Source of the DNA: Owenia fusiformis
Lineage: Eukaryota > Annelida > Polychaeta > Sabellida > Oweniidae
DNA: 64,000 nt
Assembly (NCBI GenBank): GCA_903813345.2
Contig: CAIIXF020000009.1
Location: 35,583,759-35,647,758, forward strand
Reading direction: 5' to 3'
The notes under the pieces are model-generated. The model was not told where the DNA came from, ran no database searches, and saw nothing but the letters and a program-made list of their open reading frames with translations. Made by a program: the position numbers and the translations under genes. This document shows, in pieces, positions 35,425-47,092 of this stretch (its first letter is position 1; each line of letters starts with the position of its first letter).

Positions 35425-36553
35425 TCTCTGTCACCTCCCCCCCCTCCTCCAAAAATGTTTGAGGGAAACTAACTCCTTCAGGGATTTTTGAAATTGTCAA
35501 GGCTTTTTGAAATAGTTCTAAAATAAGGCAAATTGGAACATTGTAGTTCTTTATACAACAACTTTGACAAACAAAAATGTACCGAGTCACTAACAATTTA
35601 TTGGCCCATCTCAATTAATCCAAAAAACATTCCTTCTCTTAGTTAATCCAAAAAACATTTCTTCAAGTCCATTGTCTTATCAAATAATATTGAAATGAGA
35701 AATCAGGATCCAAGACTATTAACTGCCTGGATATTGTGAAAGGTTATATAAGAGTCTTATATAAGGGGTATATGATATGTATATAATCTATGTGTAATAA
35801 ATATCACTCTTGAACATATAAATTTAATAAATAATGATTTCATAATATTAATAATGGTCAAGTGGCATTGTTCTATGTTTAGGTGCAGGGTAGAACCTCG
35901 AAATATTAGAAGGGGTATTTACAAGGCATATCATGAAAAATCTTTCCAAATAAACCCAATTTTAGAAAAATAGCCATCATAGAAAAAGAGGCCTAAGAGG
36001 CAGTGACCAGTGAATGTATATTCTATTGAATACTATCTTTATGCCAGAATACACAGTATTTAGATGAAGGAATCATGATTTGAGAAGTCTCAGAGAAGCA
36101 GCTAGAGTTTGATGAATGAAAGATGTGTTTGTGTAATGGTGTTCACACCTTTGAGAGGTGTTTTGCATGAAGGTGTTCGCAATTTTTGCATTAAATAGGT
36201 GTTCCCACATCCATAAACAATTAAATGCTTTTCTAACATTGCTCACGAATGAAAACAATCTTTTAGAAAACAACACCCTGAATTTTGATCTGTCTCTATA
36301 AAATTGAACACCTCTCCCTTGAGCTGAACACTCAGGGCTGAACACCTTCCAAATTCCAATGTAATGACTGATGCAATTATACAACACCTCATTTTTAGAA
36401 CCACACTCTGTGTAATTATTTCCAATTTGATTTTCAGTAGGAAAAACTAAGCTTGGAAATTCAACCTTTTTAACAAAACACAAGTAATTGGATAAAGTGT
36501 AACAACAATAATATTGCCCACTGTTATTGTACCAAAGTTAATTAATAACACGA

Positions 36554-36561
36554 CCACGTGG
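36554..36561. promoter_or_regulatory. E-box (CCACGTGG) upstream of the second gene
   Basis: A palindromic CCACGTGG lies about 330 bp upstream of the start codon of the second gene, within a GC-richer patch. It would suit a bHLH-type factor. No TATA box stands out. Confidence 0.3.
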
Positions 36562-36763
36562 TATTAATCTATTTACATAGTACGGTTTCTAGATACCCGG
36601 CAAAACTGCGTGTGAATTATTGGGGATCTGGAAACCGGCTAGACAAATCAACAGTGAAATATTGAATGGCAGTTTGCAGTAGTTTTTCAATCGTACTCGC
36701 TGTAGTAAAAACTTTGCATTGAAAGTGATAATTTACCGACATTTCCACACAAATCAAACTCGA

Positions 36764-36808
36764 ATGGATACAAGAATATGTGAGGGACCTATCGTGGATA
36801 TTTCATAG
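36764..36808 (+). promoter_or_regulatory. Upstream ORF 1 in the leader of the second gene
   Basis: An ATG at 36764 opens 14 codons and closes at TAG before the main start. A second upstream ORF (36820-36873, 17 codons) ends 15 bp before the main ATG. Both could lower translation of the main frame if the transcript starts upstream of them. Confidence 0.35.
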
Positions 36809-36888
36809 TGAATAAACCGATGTTTCAACGACTTTCTCTGGAGATTTTTATGGAGTACTTTTTGAAAGTTTGACAACTCAAAAAAGAC

Positions 36889-36982
36889 ATGGCCTCCATT
36901 GGAAAATCAAATGAGTGGGGAAAGTTTGGATTTATGCTTTTCCTCGTATTCACAGCCAATTCTGCCATTATAAATGCTGAAG
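36889..36982 (+). CDS. First coding exon of a secreted or membrane protein (signal peptide; 5' partial gene)
   Basis: The ATG lies in a favourable context (GACATGG). The 31 complete codons start MASIGKSNEWGKFG and continue with a hydrophobic core (FMLFLVFTA) and a small-residue region (NSAIINA), a typical signal peptide with cleavage likely near Ala30. The exon ends GAAG then GTGAG, splitting a codon after its first base. No later exon is evident up to 64000, so the intron probably exceeds 27 kb. Such a short signal-peptide exon before a huge intron is common in receptor genes. In vertebrates STPG2 lies near UNC5C and BMPR1B, both of which encode receptors; that is only a hint, and no symbol is assigned. 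Confidence 0.6.
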
Positions 36983-39900
36983 GTGAGTAGTAGTATTTAT
37001 AGACAGTGTTATTATCATTACAGTTACTCTAACTTTATCCCCAAATGACCACTAAGTTCACCATAAAGTGGCCCCCAAATTTTGTAATATTTTATTAACT
37101 TCATAACCCACCCAGTATGTTGCCAACATAAACCCTGGTCTTATCCTCTTGAAAATCAAGTCAAGAGTCCTCCAATTAGGTTAAGCTTTATACTTTAACA
37201 ATAAAGCCTTTTCATATACCTGGCGGGTTGTTAGTAAGATTTTTATTCCAATCAAATCATGAATCGATTGACACGATTGAATCGCAATCACAATTCTCAT
37301 GCCAGCTCAAGATTTATAATTACTTTCTATTGTAAATGATCATTTTTACACATCTGTGTAACTTGCCATGTTTTCAGGGGCAATTTTGCCACTTCCATGT
37401 AAGTTTCAGGTATATTTCCAAATGCCATAGTATGTCTGGTGTTCAGTGGTTGATAGATTCAAAATCAGAATTCAAGAGGTAACTCGGGGGGGGGGGGGTG
37501 GACGGTTAAGGGTAGGGAATGCTGTTATGTCTCTGAGGGTATGTTTTGTGAAAGAATGGAGAATCTATATATTATCAGTTCTTATGAAGGATTGGTACTC
37601 CGTACATGAATGAGTGGACAAGCGCCTTAGATCTTTGGTGAAGTGTTTGACCCTATGTCCCACTCCTAGCACAAGTCGTCTGAACTTGTATGCAGTTATG
37701 ATATAGGGATATAGGATTAGTATATATGTACACACGATATAGAGCAAAGGCCACTAAATATACCTGAAGTGTATAAGCATCCTAGAACAACTGCCAGCCC
37801 AAGATTGAAATGAGCAGATGATACTTGGTCTTGCTACATTTAAAACTTGCTGTGTACTAAGATGAAAATAACACACTCGCAATGTCATTTACTCCAAACC
37901 AATGAAGAATTTATCTGTAGGTCCGAAAATAAGCTTAATTTAAGCTAGAGGTAAAAAGTTTATCTTAACTCTTGAATTAGAACTTATCTTGGGATTTGGA
38001 TCTTAACCCTAGCAAGTTGTAAACACATATAGTTATGTTATGTAATATACCCTATCAGCCATTATGGAATAACTTGAGATAGATCAAGAAGATTTCCATT
38101 CTACAGTGGGAAATCAGTAAAGATCAAGAAAAATGAGAATCTTTCCCCAATAAGGGATTTGGCATAGATCTGCTTCACGAGATAATTGGATAAGGTTGAT
38201 ACGCAATAGATTGTGCAAGAACACTACAATTTTCCAATGGTTGCGTTCTTAATAGGTTTCATTTTGAGCGTTCTATTTATTCTTTTAAAAATTGATGCAT
38301 GCATACCCTTCCTAGGACTCAAGAAGACCTATCAATATTGTACTGGATAAATATTTTGTAAGGGTTACAATCTACACTAACATGAAATTGTGATAGTCTG
38401 TTATTCTTTGCAAGGGCTCTAGAGCAGGGACCATGGTTTCTTCATGGATTTCTAGTGAAGTTCTAGGATATTTTCATTATCGCTGATTGTTTTGGGGTGC
38501 AAAGAATAGATTTTCAATTCTTGTCAAGAGGGGATAATGCTTTACTGGTCTTAATTACCAAGATAGTACAACTTGAAGAACAATATTTAGATAATGCCTA
38601 GAAATAGTACCTAATCAAAAAATAGTAATTCCGTACCTCAAGTTTTTTCCAACAGAGTGTACTTTAGCATTGATTTTCCTACGAATGTCTCAAACAAAAG
38701 TGACTGTTTTATTACTGCGCTAATCCTCCCATATTCTGCCAGGTCATACACGCTTAATTCAAGACGGGAAAACATGTTTGTATTTTCATGTATGGAAACA
38801 TAGGTTTGTTTTTTGCATCTTGTTTCATTGTGTAGAAACAGAGCAAAATGAGGGGAAACTTTTGTGCTATTTTTAAGCCATTGATTTCAGGGGAATGGAT
38901 AATTTATAACTTGGTTCTGTTTTTTCTCTCAAATGCAGACCTGGTTTTAGATCAATATTTTTGTTTAATCCCTTAGAAGAATTCATTAGCTCATCTTAAT
39001 TGTATTTTACTAAATACAAAATAATAATAGAAAGGTCCTTTGAAGTATGGGATTAAAGTCATTTAAAAAGTTAGATCTATTATTCTAACGAGAAAAAATG
39101 TTACAAATATCAACAATATGATACATAATGCAAATAAAATTGTATTAAAACTTATGTAGCACCTGACATCGTGCAAGGGTTATGCTTTTTTAAGAAATGA
39201 ATGTCGAAAAATGGGAATAATAGAAATTTTAAAACCTATAGTTAAGTATAGGAAGAAGTTTGTTGATTTTAATTTTTTAAAGAATTGCTGAATTGAAAAG
39301 TCATAAATGGCAGTTAAATACCTAATGTCAGACGAAGAACTATTGAAAGCCCAGCTCTAAATAAAGTTAAGAAAAGTTTACTTTGCTTTGAAAATGCATG
39401 TTAACATAAATGAACAGCGCTTATTTTAAAGTTTTGGTATTTTGAAGAGTTTTTTGTACTTAGTTGCACTATTGAAAGCATCATATTGAACAAAGCATTT
39501 TGTTTGGAGAATGGTGACAATTGACCTATGTCACCTCTTTGTCAGGGCAACAATTCCAGTTTTTTGTAACCTTACTCCAGCTTTGGCATTCTTGGTTTGA
39601 AATTTGTTCATGTGGAAGAGTTTTTAACCTGTGTATTTTGAATAACTAAAGTATATAGGTACAGCTTTATCTTTAATATGGACAAAAAAGCTCCCAGAGT
39701 TGTTCAAAATAAAATCTATTGAACAATGAAGACTAAATATATTAAAAGTAAGACAGCTATGTATTTCTCAGTCAGTCTGTATCTTTAAATTTGACTTTCC
39801 TTGTTGAACATGAACTCATACTTAATATTATTGTAACAGGTATTTCAAAACATGTTGCTTTCCTTCTTTAAAAGGGGTTTTAGTCCTGAGAAATATTCTG

Positions 39901-42016
39901 AAGAGGGATAATACCAAATATTATTGCATTTCTGGATTATAGTCTGAACCCAACAAAGGATATAATTATCCTGATCATACAGCAGTCTATACGTGTACGT
40001 CTAACATTCTATAATATTTTCTTAGATATTTGTAATCTAATTTAACTTAGATGCCATATTAGCAAAAATAATTAGTTTAAGTCCTTCAGATAATGATATT
40101 AAAGTTGTATTTGGAAACATAAAGAATTGACCAAGGTCCCAAATGACTTTAATTGTCATCGATGATTTCCTCACAAACTGTGTATCTATTTCTTTTAGAA
40201 CATTCAAATAGCATTTTCATTTAAAACTCGTTTAAAGTTCGTTGTCATACTTTGAATATCAATTGATTATTTTCAACAATTGGATTGTGAAGTCAACGGG
40301 GGTTAAAAGACATAACAAAACGTCAGAATATACCCTCTGCTCTACTATTAGACATATATTGTGTAGAAATTAATTAAGAGTTTGATCTTAGCATCTTATA
40401 GTATCAATGGACCACATGTATGTTGGTTTAATTAATGCATGAAATTGACAGGTCCCTTGGGGACCTGACATATTTGAACTTTGGGCATTTAGTTTGACAG
40501 ATGTTACATTTATACATAATATGAGATGGATAGCACATAAATAAACTGAATCTAATAATCTATTTTTCAGTTAGGTCTTTTGATCCCTAATTTAGTTTTA
40601 CTTTTACTTTTAAATTTAAATGATAGCTCAAGTTTCAGAGTGTCATGATGTCTGCTATATCACAAACTGAAAGCAAAAGTATTTACAAGTATGTAGATAT
40701 ATTTACAAAGATATTTTGAAGTAGCGCAACATGGTGATCGCAAACGCAAAGCAGACAATGGAACATCATGCTAATTCATTAATTCCTATCATGTCAAACC
40801 TTCATTCCATTCTACACAAATGCTCTGACATGTTTTTACATAGATGTAATGAATCGTAAAAGAACAACGAATCATTTTTTCAAACCCTTAATTCACTTGT
40901 AACGCATATTAAAGAAGGTTTCTTCAGAATAACCCATACATCATTAATTCTGTATGGTCTTTGAGAGTCAGACACCCATATAGTGCTTTCAAAATGCTAA
41001 ACTACTTTTCAATAAACTTTTTGCGTAAATACATTTCACTATCTCTATGCACCTTTTGACATATTTCAAGTATGACAGTAAACAGATTTAGGATACATAT
41101 ACCAGTTTTGATGTGTTGTGTTTTTATGATTAATTTTAATAAATATGCTTATGTAGCATGTTCTCTGTTGATGCACCAGGTGATCATTTGACTATTGATA
41201 TTCTGTATATCTATATGTAATACATACATATCTTTTATTATTGACTTTTGCAGATTCAATAACAACTCAAGAAATTGCAAAAAGGGATGTTCCATTTCTT
41301 TCATCTATAAAATCATCTCTTATTCAATGTTCAGTGTTTTTTCAACAACTGAAATTCCGAAGAACCGAGTTGGATGCTTAACAAGTTAAAGGGAAAGTTT
41401 GGATCACAGAACCTAATACCATTCAGATTATGTCCTGATAAATGAAATTAGTTTTTGATTTGATTTCCTATATTTGTTGAATAGCAGTATAATCGGCTAA
41501 CTCTTCACTTGTTACCTCAATTGTTAGCTATGTAATCATTTTCCGTGGTTTTATTGATATTACTATCTTATTCTAATATGAGATAGTGACGAGAAGATTG
41601 TGACGTTCTCTGTAACTTCCTACTTACCAAGAACGTCATTTTATTATTGCAGTGTTCAGATTTTTAACTCTTTATTCTCATTATACTGGTTCACCTAATT
41701 TTACCAAAATATGGCACTAAATTTAGAATGATTTTCAGCTTTCAGAATGCATACAAAGACAGATGTATGTGTTTTGAAAGTGATTATAGTTTAAGGGCCA
41801 TTCTTTGGACTGTTTCAAAGACTTGGTCAGGTTGGTATATGTCAAGAACAAATATGCTTGAACTGATTTGTGTGCTTCATGATATCCTAGAATAATTTAT
41901 CAATTTAAGTTAATGAAATCATTCGATTGATTCAATATACAAAGTATTTTCGTGTTTGTTAGCATATCGATTTCTTGGTTTCAGTTTTATTTTTTGTAAT
42001 ATGTAATATTTAGAGG
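36983..42016 (+). other. Probable first intron of the second gene, left part
   Basis: AT-rich sequence without recognisable exons. A poly-G run sits near 37488-37498, and a short palindrome CAGGTCCC-TTG-GGGACCTG lies at 40449-40467. I see nothing else to annotate. Confidence 0.45.
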
Positions 42017-42129
42017 TTATGTCACTATCGTGGCATATATGCCCGAGGTCTCAGTGATATATGGCCCGACCTTGGGAGGGACATTGATCTCTGAGAACCG
42101 AGGGCATATGTGCCACGATAGTGACATAA
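42017..42129. repeat. 113-bp perfect-ended hairpin
   Basis: TTATGTCACTATCGTGGCAT at the left is matched by its complement at the right (ATGTGCCACGATAGTGACAT, then AA). The arms are about 28 bp with one mismatch, and a less regular inner part has CCCGAGGT and ACCGAGGG. The ends suggest a MITE. It abuts the next element with only ACGAT between. Confidence 0.65.
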
Positions 42130-42134
42130 ACGAT

Positions 42135-42386
42135 TTATAACATACCTATGATGATGTAGACTGGACAGAGAGTACCGTTTTCTTATAGAATTGACAAACA
42201 AATGGTTTGAAAATGAATGAAATGAGTTTAGAAAAATTGCCCGCGCAGTTTTATCTTCGATTGATTGGTTATGACGTCAGCGCCTTGACCAATCAGAAAG
42301 TTAGCGGGCGCGGGCTTTTCAAAACGTATATTGGCCCGTTGTCTTATGTACACTTTGCACTATACATCATCATAGGTATGTTATAA
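42135..42386. mobile_element. 252-bp MITE with CRE and CCAAT motifs
   Basis: The ends are exact inverted copies, TTATAACATACCTATGATGA and onward (24 bp). The middle holds ATTGGTTA, TGACGTCA (42271-42278) and CCAAT in opposite orientation, then a GCGGGCGCGGG patch. That is a compact promoter-like cluster: a CRE flanked by inverted CCAAT boxes. There is no ORF, and the target duplication is unclear. Confidence 0.65.
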
Positions 42387-45300
42387 CACCAGTTTGGACA
42401 CTTGTAGTAACAATGATTTTCTTTTACTGGTTTAGGTAGAAATTGTATTAAAATAATTGGCTTTTAATTTGGGAGCCTTGCTTTACAATATTTGGTTATA
42501 TTATATCTGTGTATTTGACCCTAGGCCATCTTTGGTTTTATGTCGGGATCTTCTTCTGTGGCAACATTTTCGATAAACTGAATGAAATGATGTTCTGTGG
42601 TTCATGATGACTTTGAAGTAATTGCTCATCAAAAACAGGAATTATCATTTAGTCAAATCAAGTTGAACACTTTCAAAGTTAAAAATCAAACAATTTAGAC
42701 TCCAAAAACCAATGGTTACTATATGGTTACAAATAAACCTATCACGCATAATATCGGAATGTTTGAGTTTATGAGTGACACTTGTCAAAGTCTCTAAGCA
42801 AGCTTGGCACTCTGGATCTAAACACATCCCTGATTGTAGAATTATATACCCAAATACCAAGTTTGTTGATTATTTCACTATGGGTAAATATTCTCCATTT
42901 GTACTAAGGATAAACCGCTCGTTTATATAATATTTATATTAGCCTTTAAAACATTATTGACATTTTATATTAGAGCTATGATTGGGGCATTCTAGAGTTG
43001 ACTTTTAAAAAGGACAGAATGTCTGGTCAAGAGATTGTTAGTGAGTTATTGTTAAACCGATTCAATGGACAATGACCAAACTCCTTCAAGTTTAAAATCT
43101 ATTTAAGATTAGTCAATCCAAATAAGACTAACTCAAATATTTTGCTTCTTGAGCCTACTTGGTAGATTTATATGCTGCTAGCAGACTGTATTACAGTTCA
43201 TTGTGATGAATACAGTGCCTACAAATATACTTATTAAAGTCATAGAAAAGTCGAGGAGCTTTATGAATAAAAACAATGAATGAAAACTGGGATAATGACT
43301 CGACTCGATACTTCCAAGTAAACCCGACAAAATAAAAATCTATTTATTTGCATAGATGTTACATGTAGCCTATATAGTGTTTTAACTTAATCTTTATTTT
43401 GGAGTCAAGTCAAACAATGTGAAGATGAACTTGTGGGAGACAAGAAGATGGGAACTGTTCATACAAGTTCAGATTTATTAGTTGTTTTTGCCATTTCTAA
43501 TAGCACTTTAGTTGAAATTCAGCTGTATGGTCTTGATACATATATACAAATAGTATAATGTGTTTAGTAAGCCAAATCTATCTCTGCTTTAATTCCAGAA
43601 TTGAGAATGTAACAAGAACCAAATTCTGATTGAAGCATTATACATGTTCCCACTTTATATATATATCCAACATGCTTGAGAACTGTATTTTTAAAAGTAA
43701 TGAATTTATAATACAGATTTGGGGCCATGGGTTGATGCAATAGGAATGAAATATGTATTAACCTCTGCCATTTTCAAAAGAGGTAGAGATAAAACAGAGC
43801 ACAGTTACAGAGCTTTTGAAAAGTAAATATTATGTTAAAGAACACCAAAGTAAGAGGGTCTGTTCTTGAGTTTACAGGGCTAGAAATCAATTATAGAATA
43901 CATGAATACATATCCTGACTTCCTTTAAAAGAATGCACAACATAAGAAAAGGCAACATGGGCAATATATAACATCTCCTAACCTTGGCATAAAAGGAGAG
44001 GGGGTGGAAGGGCTTATATTTAATAACATCCCTACTTCAGGGGTGGGTCTGAAAACCAAGAGGAAGGGGGGCCTAAAGGTTTTGGACCCAATGTCTTAAA
44101 AGTTAGGCTCCTTGCCCCCCCCCCCCCCCCGATCCGCCAGTGTACTTGGCATATTGAAAAAGACATGTTGATTCTCCTTTCATAAGAAATATGTTAATTA
44201 GCATATTATTAATAACCGAGCATTAGTCTAATAATGTGATGAACAATAGTGAACAACCAACTCCACACCTTTTGTGTGTGTGGTATGCTGTCATTTGCTT
44301 TGTTGATTTTTGCTCAGGCAATATCTCTGTATTAACCACTACATAGCTTAAGGGGGGGGGGTGATAGACAAAGAGTTAGATACCTGGATCCAATCAGTGT
44401 AATGATGAAAGCTGAAACAATACAAGTTGAAAAGTGTAATTAGATAATATTATGAGAATACACATTTCATGAGAGATTGTATTTATAGCTGTTATTGGCA
44501 AAGTTTGTTCAGGGGTCGTCCTAATTAAACCGTGTTGTAGTAGCGCCTATTGTATTTTTCAGCATATTAATGTTTTTTTACTCGTTTGTGGTGTAATATG
44601 TTGTATCACCTGTAGGGTCATTAAACCCTTAAAAATAAAATATTTTTTCGTTTTTTGCATCAAAAAATAAAAAGTGCTTTTATATATATTTTGAGTAAGG
44701 CCATGTATCTTCCTGTGTTAACCTGTTTTCACTGATTGTCTATATAGCGAGGCATATTTAAAATGAAGTTTTGATGTTTTTAAGGAGCAAGGGATACACG
44801 CATTGTGTCAATACCTCTAAGCATTAAAATTAAAATTGATTTAATTACAAAGGAGTCAAAAGTTGACATTTAATTTGAAAAATAAAAAATCACGGTTTAA
44901 AAATACAGTACATCACCTTGTTTATAACATGGTTAGTCGATCAGTTTACAACTTGTAGATTTAGATCATCTTTCTTTTTTCATACTTCCCTGAATTAAAA
45001 ATACAAGAGGAAAAGATATAACAATGCTTGGTTTTGTTTTATTTAATATATGTATTTGAAATTACCTTTATTCAATCAGTAAGCCCTCTGATTGTACATA
45101 AGATTTTAAAGTTTTGATTTTGATGGGATCTAGATAATCTCGAATGGATCTTTTATTGCCCTTATAGAAATTTCTTAATTTAAGAGTATCATTGTGGTGG
45201 AACTTGTAGAGGATGAATACCTTGCAACTGGAGTTCAGGAGATCACATTTGTTCAAGGAATCTTATTTCACGTCCATGTCATTTCAGTAAATGTGAATTC

Positions 45301-46840
45301 CTTGCACCTGCCCCATAATGACCACTTTCCATTGGAGCCAATTAATAAATGTCCACATTTCTCAAATCTATGATATCATAAAATTTGCATATTTGTTTAT
45401 CGCGGCAAAAGTTGTGTATCAGTTGCATATTAAAAACTGTAATTATAAAGTTTACTGTGAAAAATTTATAACTGCTAATATTATAATATGATTCTATTTT
45501 CGGATCGTATTTCTTAATTATTATGATAAATGTTAAGGAAACCTGAAGATTTAGCATCCCTTTGATGTTAATTACCCGAGCTCTAAAGTTCTGTGAAAAT
45601 ATAAACCTGAATAGCTGGTAATGAAAGGGTAAACTGATCTCTCTGTGTATATTATAAGAATAATTTGTGTATAATATTTTTCTGTGATTCAATGTAGCTT
45701 TAAATGGAAGACAATTAGCTATAATGATCTTGTAATAGAATCAAATGAGAGTCCTATGATTTATATACTGCACAAAAGTTGTTAAGTAAATACAGATAAT
45801 CTACAATGAGAATTTAATTGACACAAATTGATGATAATAAGAGAGATTGACCTAGATCTTTGTAATTAATGTTTCATATGAATATAGGTTTCTAAATTGC
45901 CAACTCAGCTGATTTAGAAATTCACTGAATTTGAGCAACAGTTCTGTCAGATCAGACATATCCCACTAATATAAACTGCACATGGGTAAACTGACAGATA
46001 GCACTATAAGAAATGAGGGTATATTGTAAAAACACATTGATTTTTGACATTATCTGGTTGTATTGTCACAAATGGAGCCTCAGGGACTAGTGTCACAATA
46101 TCAGCTTCACTTGTAGTTGACTGGAAATCAATTTTCTAGGACCTGCGATATTAAATATTAACTCAACGTAAATGTTATCTATCCCATTTTGTCAATAATC
46201 TAAAAAAGTTTGATTGTTGTTGAGGACACTGTTTATTGGTCAACAAGAATTCTTATTTTTAATTGTTTGATAGAATAGCCCCCTCTCGATGCTATTTCAG
46301 TGTTTTATTTCCATTTTGGATACTCAATAATCTAGCTGAACAATACCCTTTGCATTCGTTTGACCTCTTTTCTTAAAAGAGAGCTTCATCTTATTTTATA
46401 ACTAGACTATGCTACATTGTAGCTGAACAATCCCCCTTGACCTCTGTAACAGGAAGTGAAGTAAATATAGAGGGGGGGGGGGGGTATGGTCACAGTATAA
46501 GACAATATTCCCAAACTTAAGTGAACATTTGTTTATTTCTTTGTAAGACCCAGTTTTCAAAGGATATAGCAGTTTTAAAAATATTCCTAACTGTTGTCCT
46601 TGTTTCAAAAACTCATTTAATGTACATTTACTAACTTCATATATATACCATGTGGTTTAATGGTGCAGATAATATATTTAAAAAGCTCAGAATATTTTTA
46701 ACAAGCTCTGAATCTTTTCGAAGAGATCCCATTTGGCTTATATTGTTTGATTTATTTGTTAAAGGCTGTTAAAACTCACTTTTAGTGATCACATGTAAGC
46801 AAGTACTGGTAATGTCACTTCAATTGACTCTTCACCTTTG
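42387..46840 (+). other. Intron, middle part
   Basis: AT-rich. It holds a hAT-like MITE at 44038-44142 and homopolymer G/C runs near 44115, 44352 and 46473. No exon was recognised. Confidence 0.45.
44038..44142. mobile_element. hAT-like MITE, 105 bp, 5-bp target duplication
   Basis: Left end CAGGGGTGGGTCTG; right end GATCCGCCAGTG, whose complement CACTGGCGGATC matches the left imperfectly and is the terminus type of many hAT MITEs. TACTT flanks both sides (44033-44037 and 44143-44147). A long C run lies just inside the right end. Confidence 0.6.
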
Positions 46841-46960
46841 TTTCAGCTAAGTGCCTACTTTACCTCTATAACTGTATTGTAGGTACATGAGACTTGATAT
46901 GCATGTACCCATATACTGTTCTTTTAACCCAGTTTTTGCATTGTTACTTGCTATTATTTT

Positions 46961-47092
46961 ACTTACCACCCATATAAATTTACTTGCTACCCACATAAAT
47001 TTACTTGCCATCCACATACATTTACTAGCCACCCATATTAACTTATTTGCCACCCACATAAAACTTGCCACTCACATAAATTCACCATTGTC
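46961..47092. repeat. Minisatellite, about 21-bp unit, six copies
   Basis: The unit is close to ACTTGCCACCCACATAAATT, repeated with drift. Because the period is near 21 bp, both strands show open heptad-like frames (ATHINLL on plus, VASKFMW on minus). These are products of the repeat and not genes. Confidence 0.75.

Larger units (their letters stand above)
30481..36500. other. Intergenic region
   Basis: Lies between STPG2 and the next gene. It holds two copies of a roughly 140-bp repeat, a TA-type MITE remnant and an inverted GGTGTTC/GAACACC patch (36137-36350). Two fairly long minus-strand frames, 33360-33782 (140 codons) and 36073-36483 (136 codons), have no recognisable motif; the second overlaps the inverted patch. 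Confidence 0.45.

Noticed and set aside
40449-40467. Short palindrome CAGGTCCC-TTG-GGGACCTG as a regulatory site or terminator
   Set aside because: Isolated 8-bp stem in a long intron with no context; could arise by chance.
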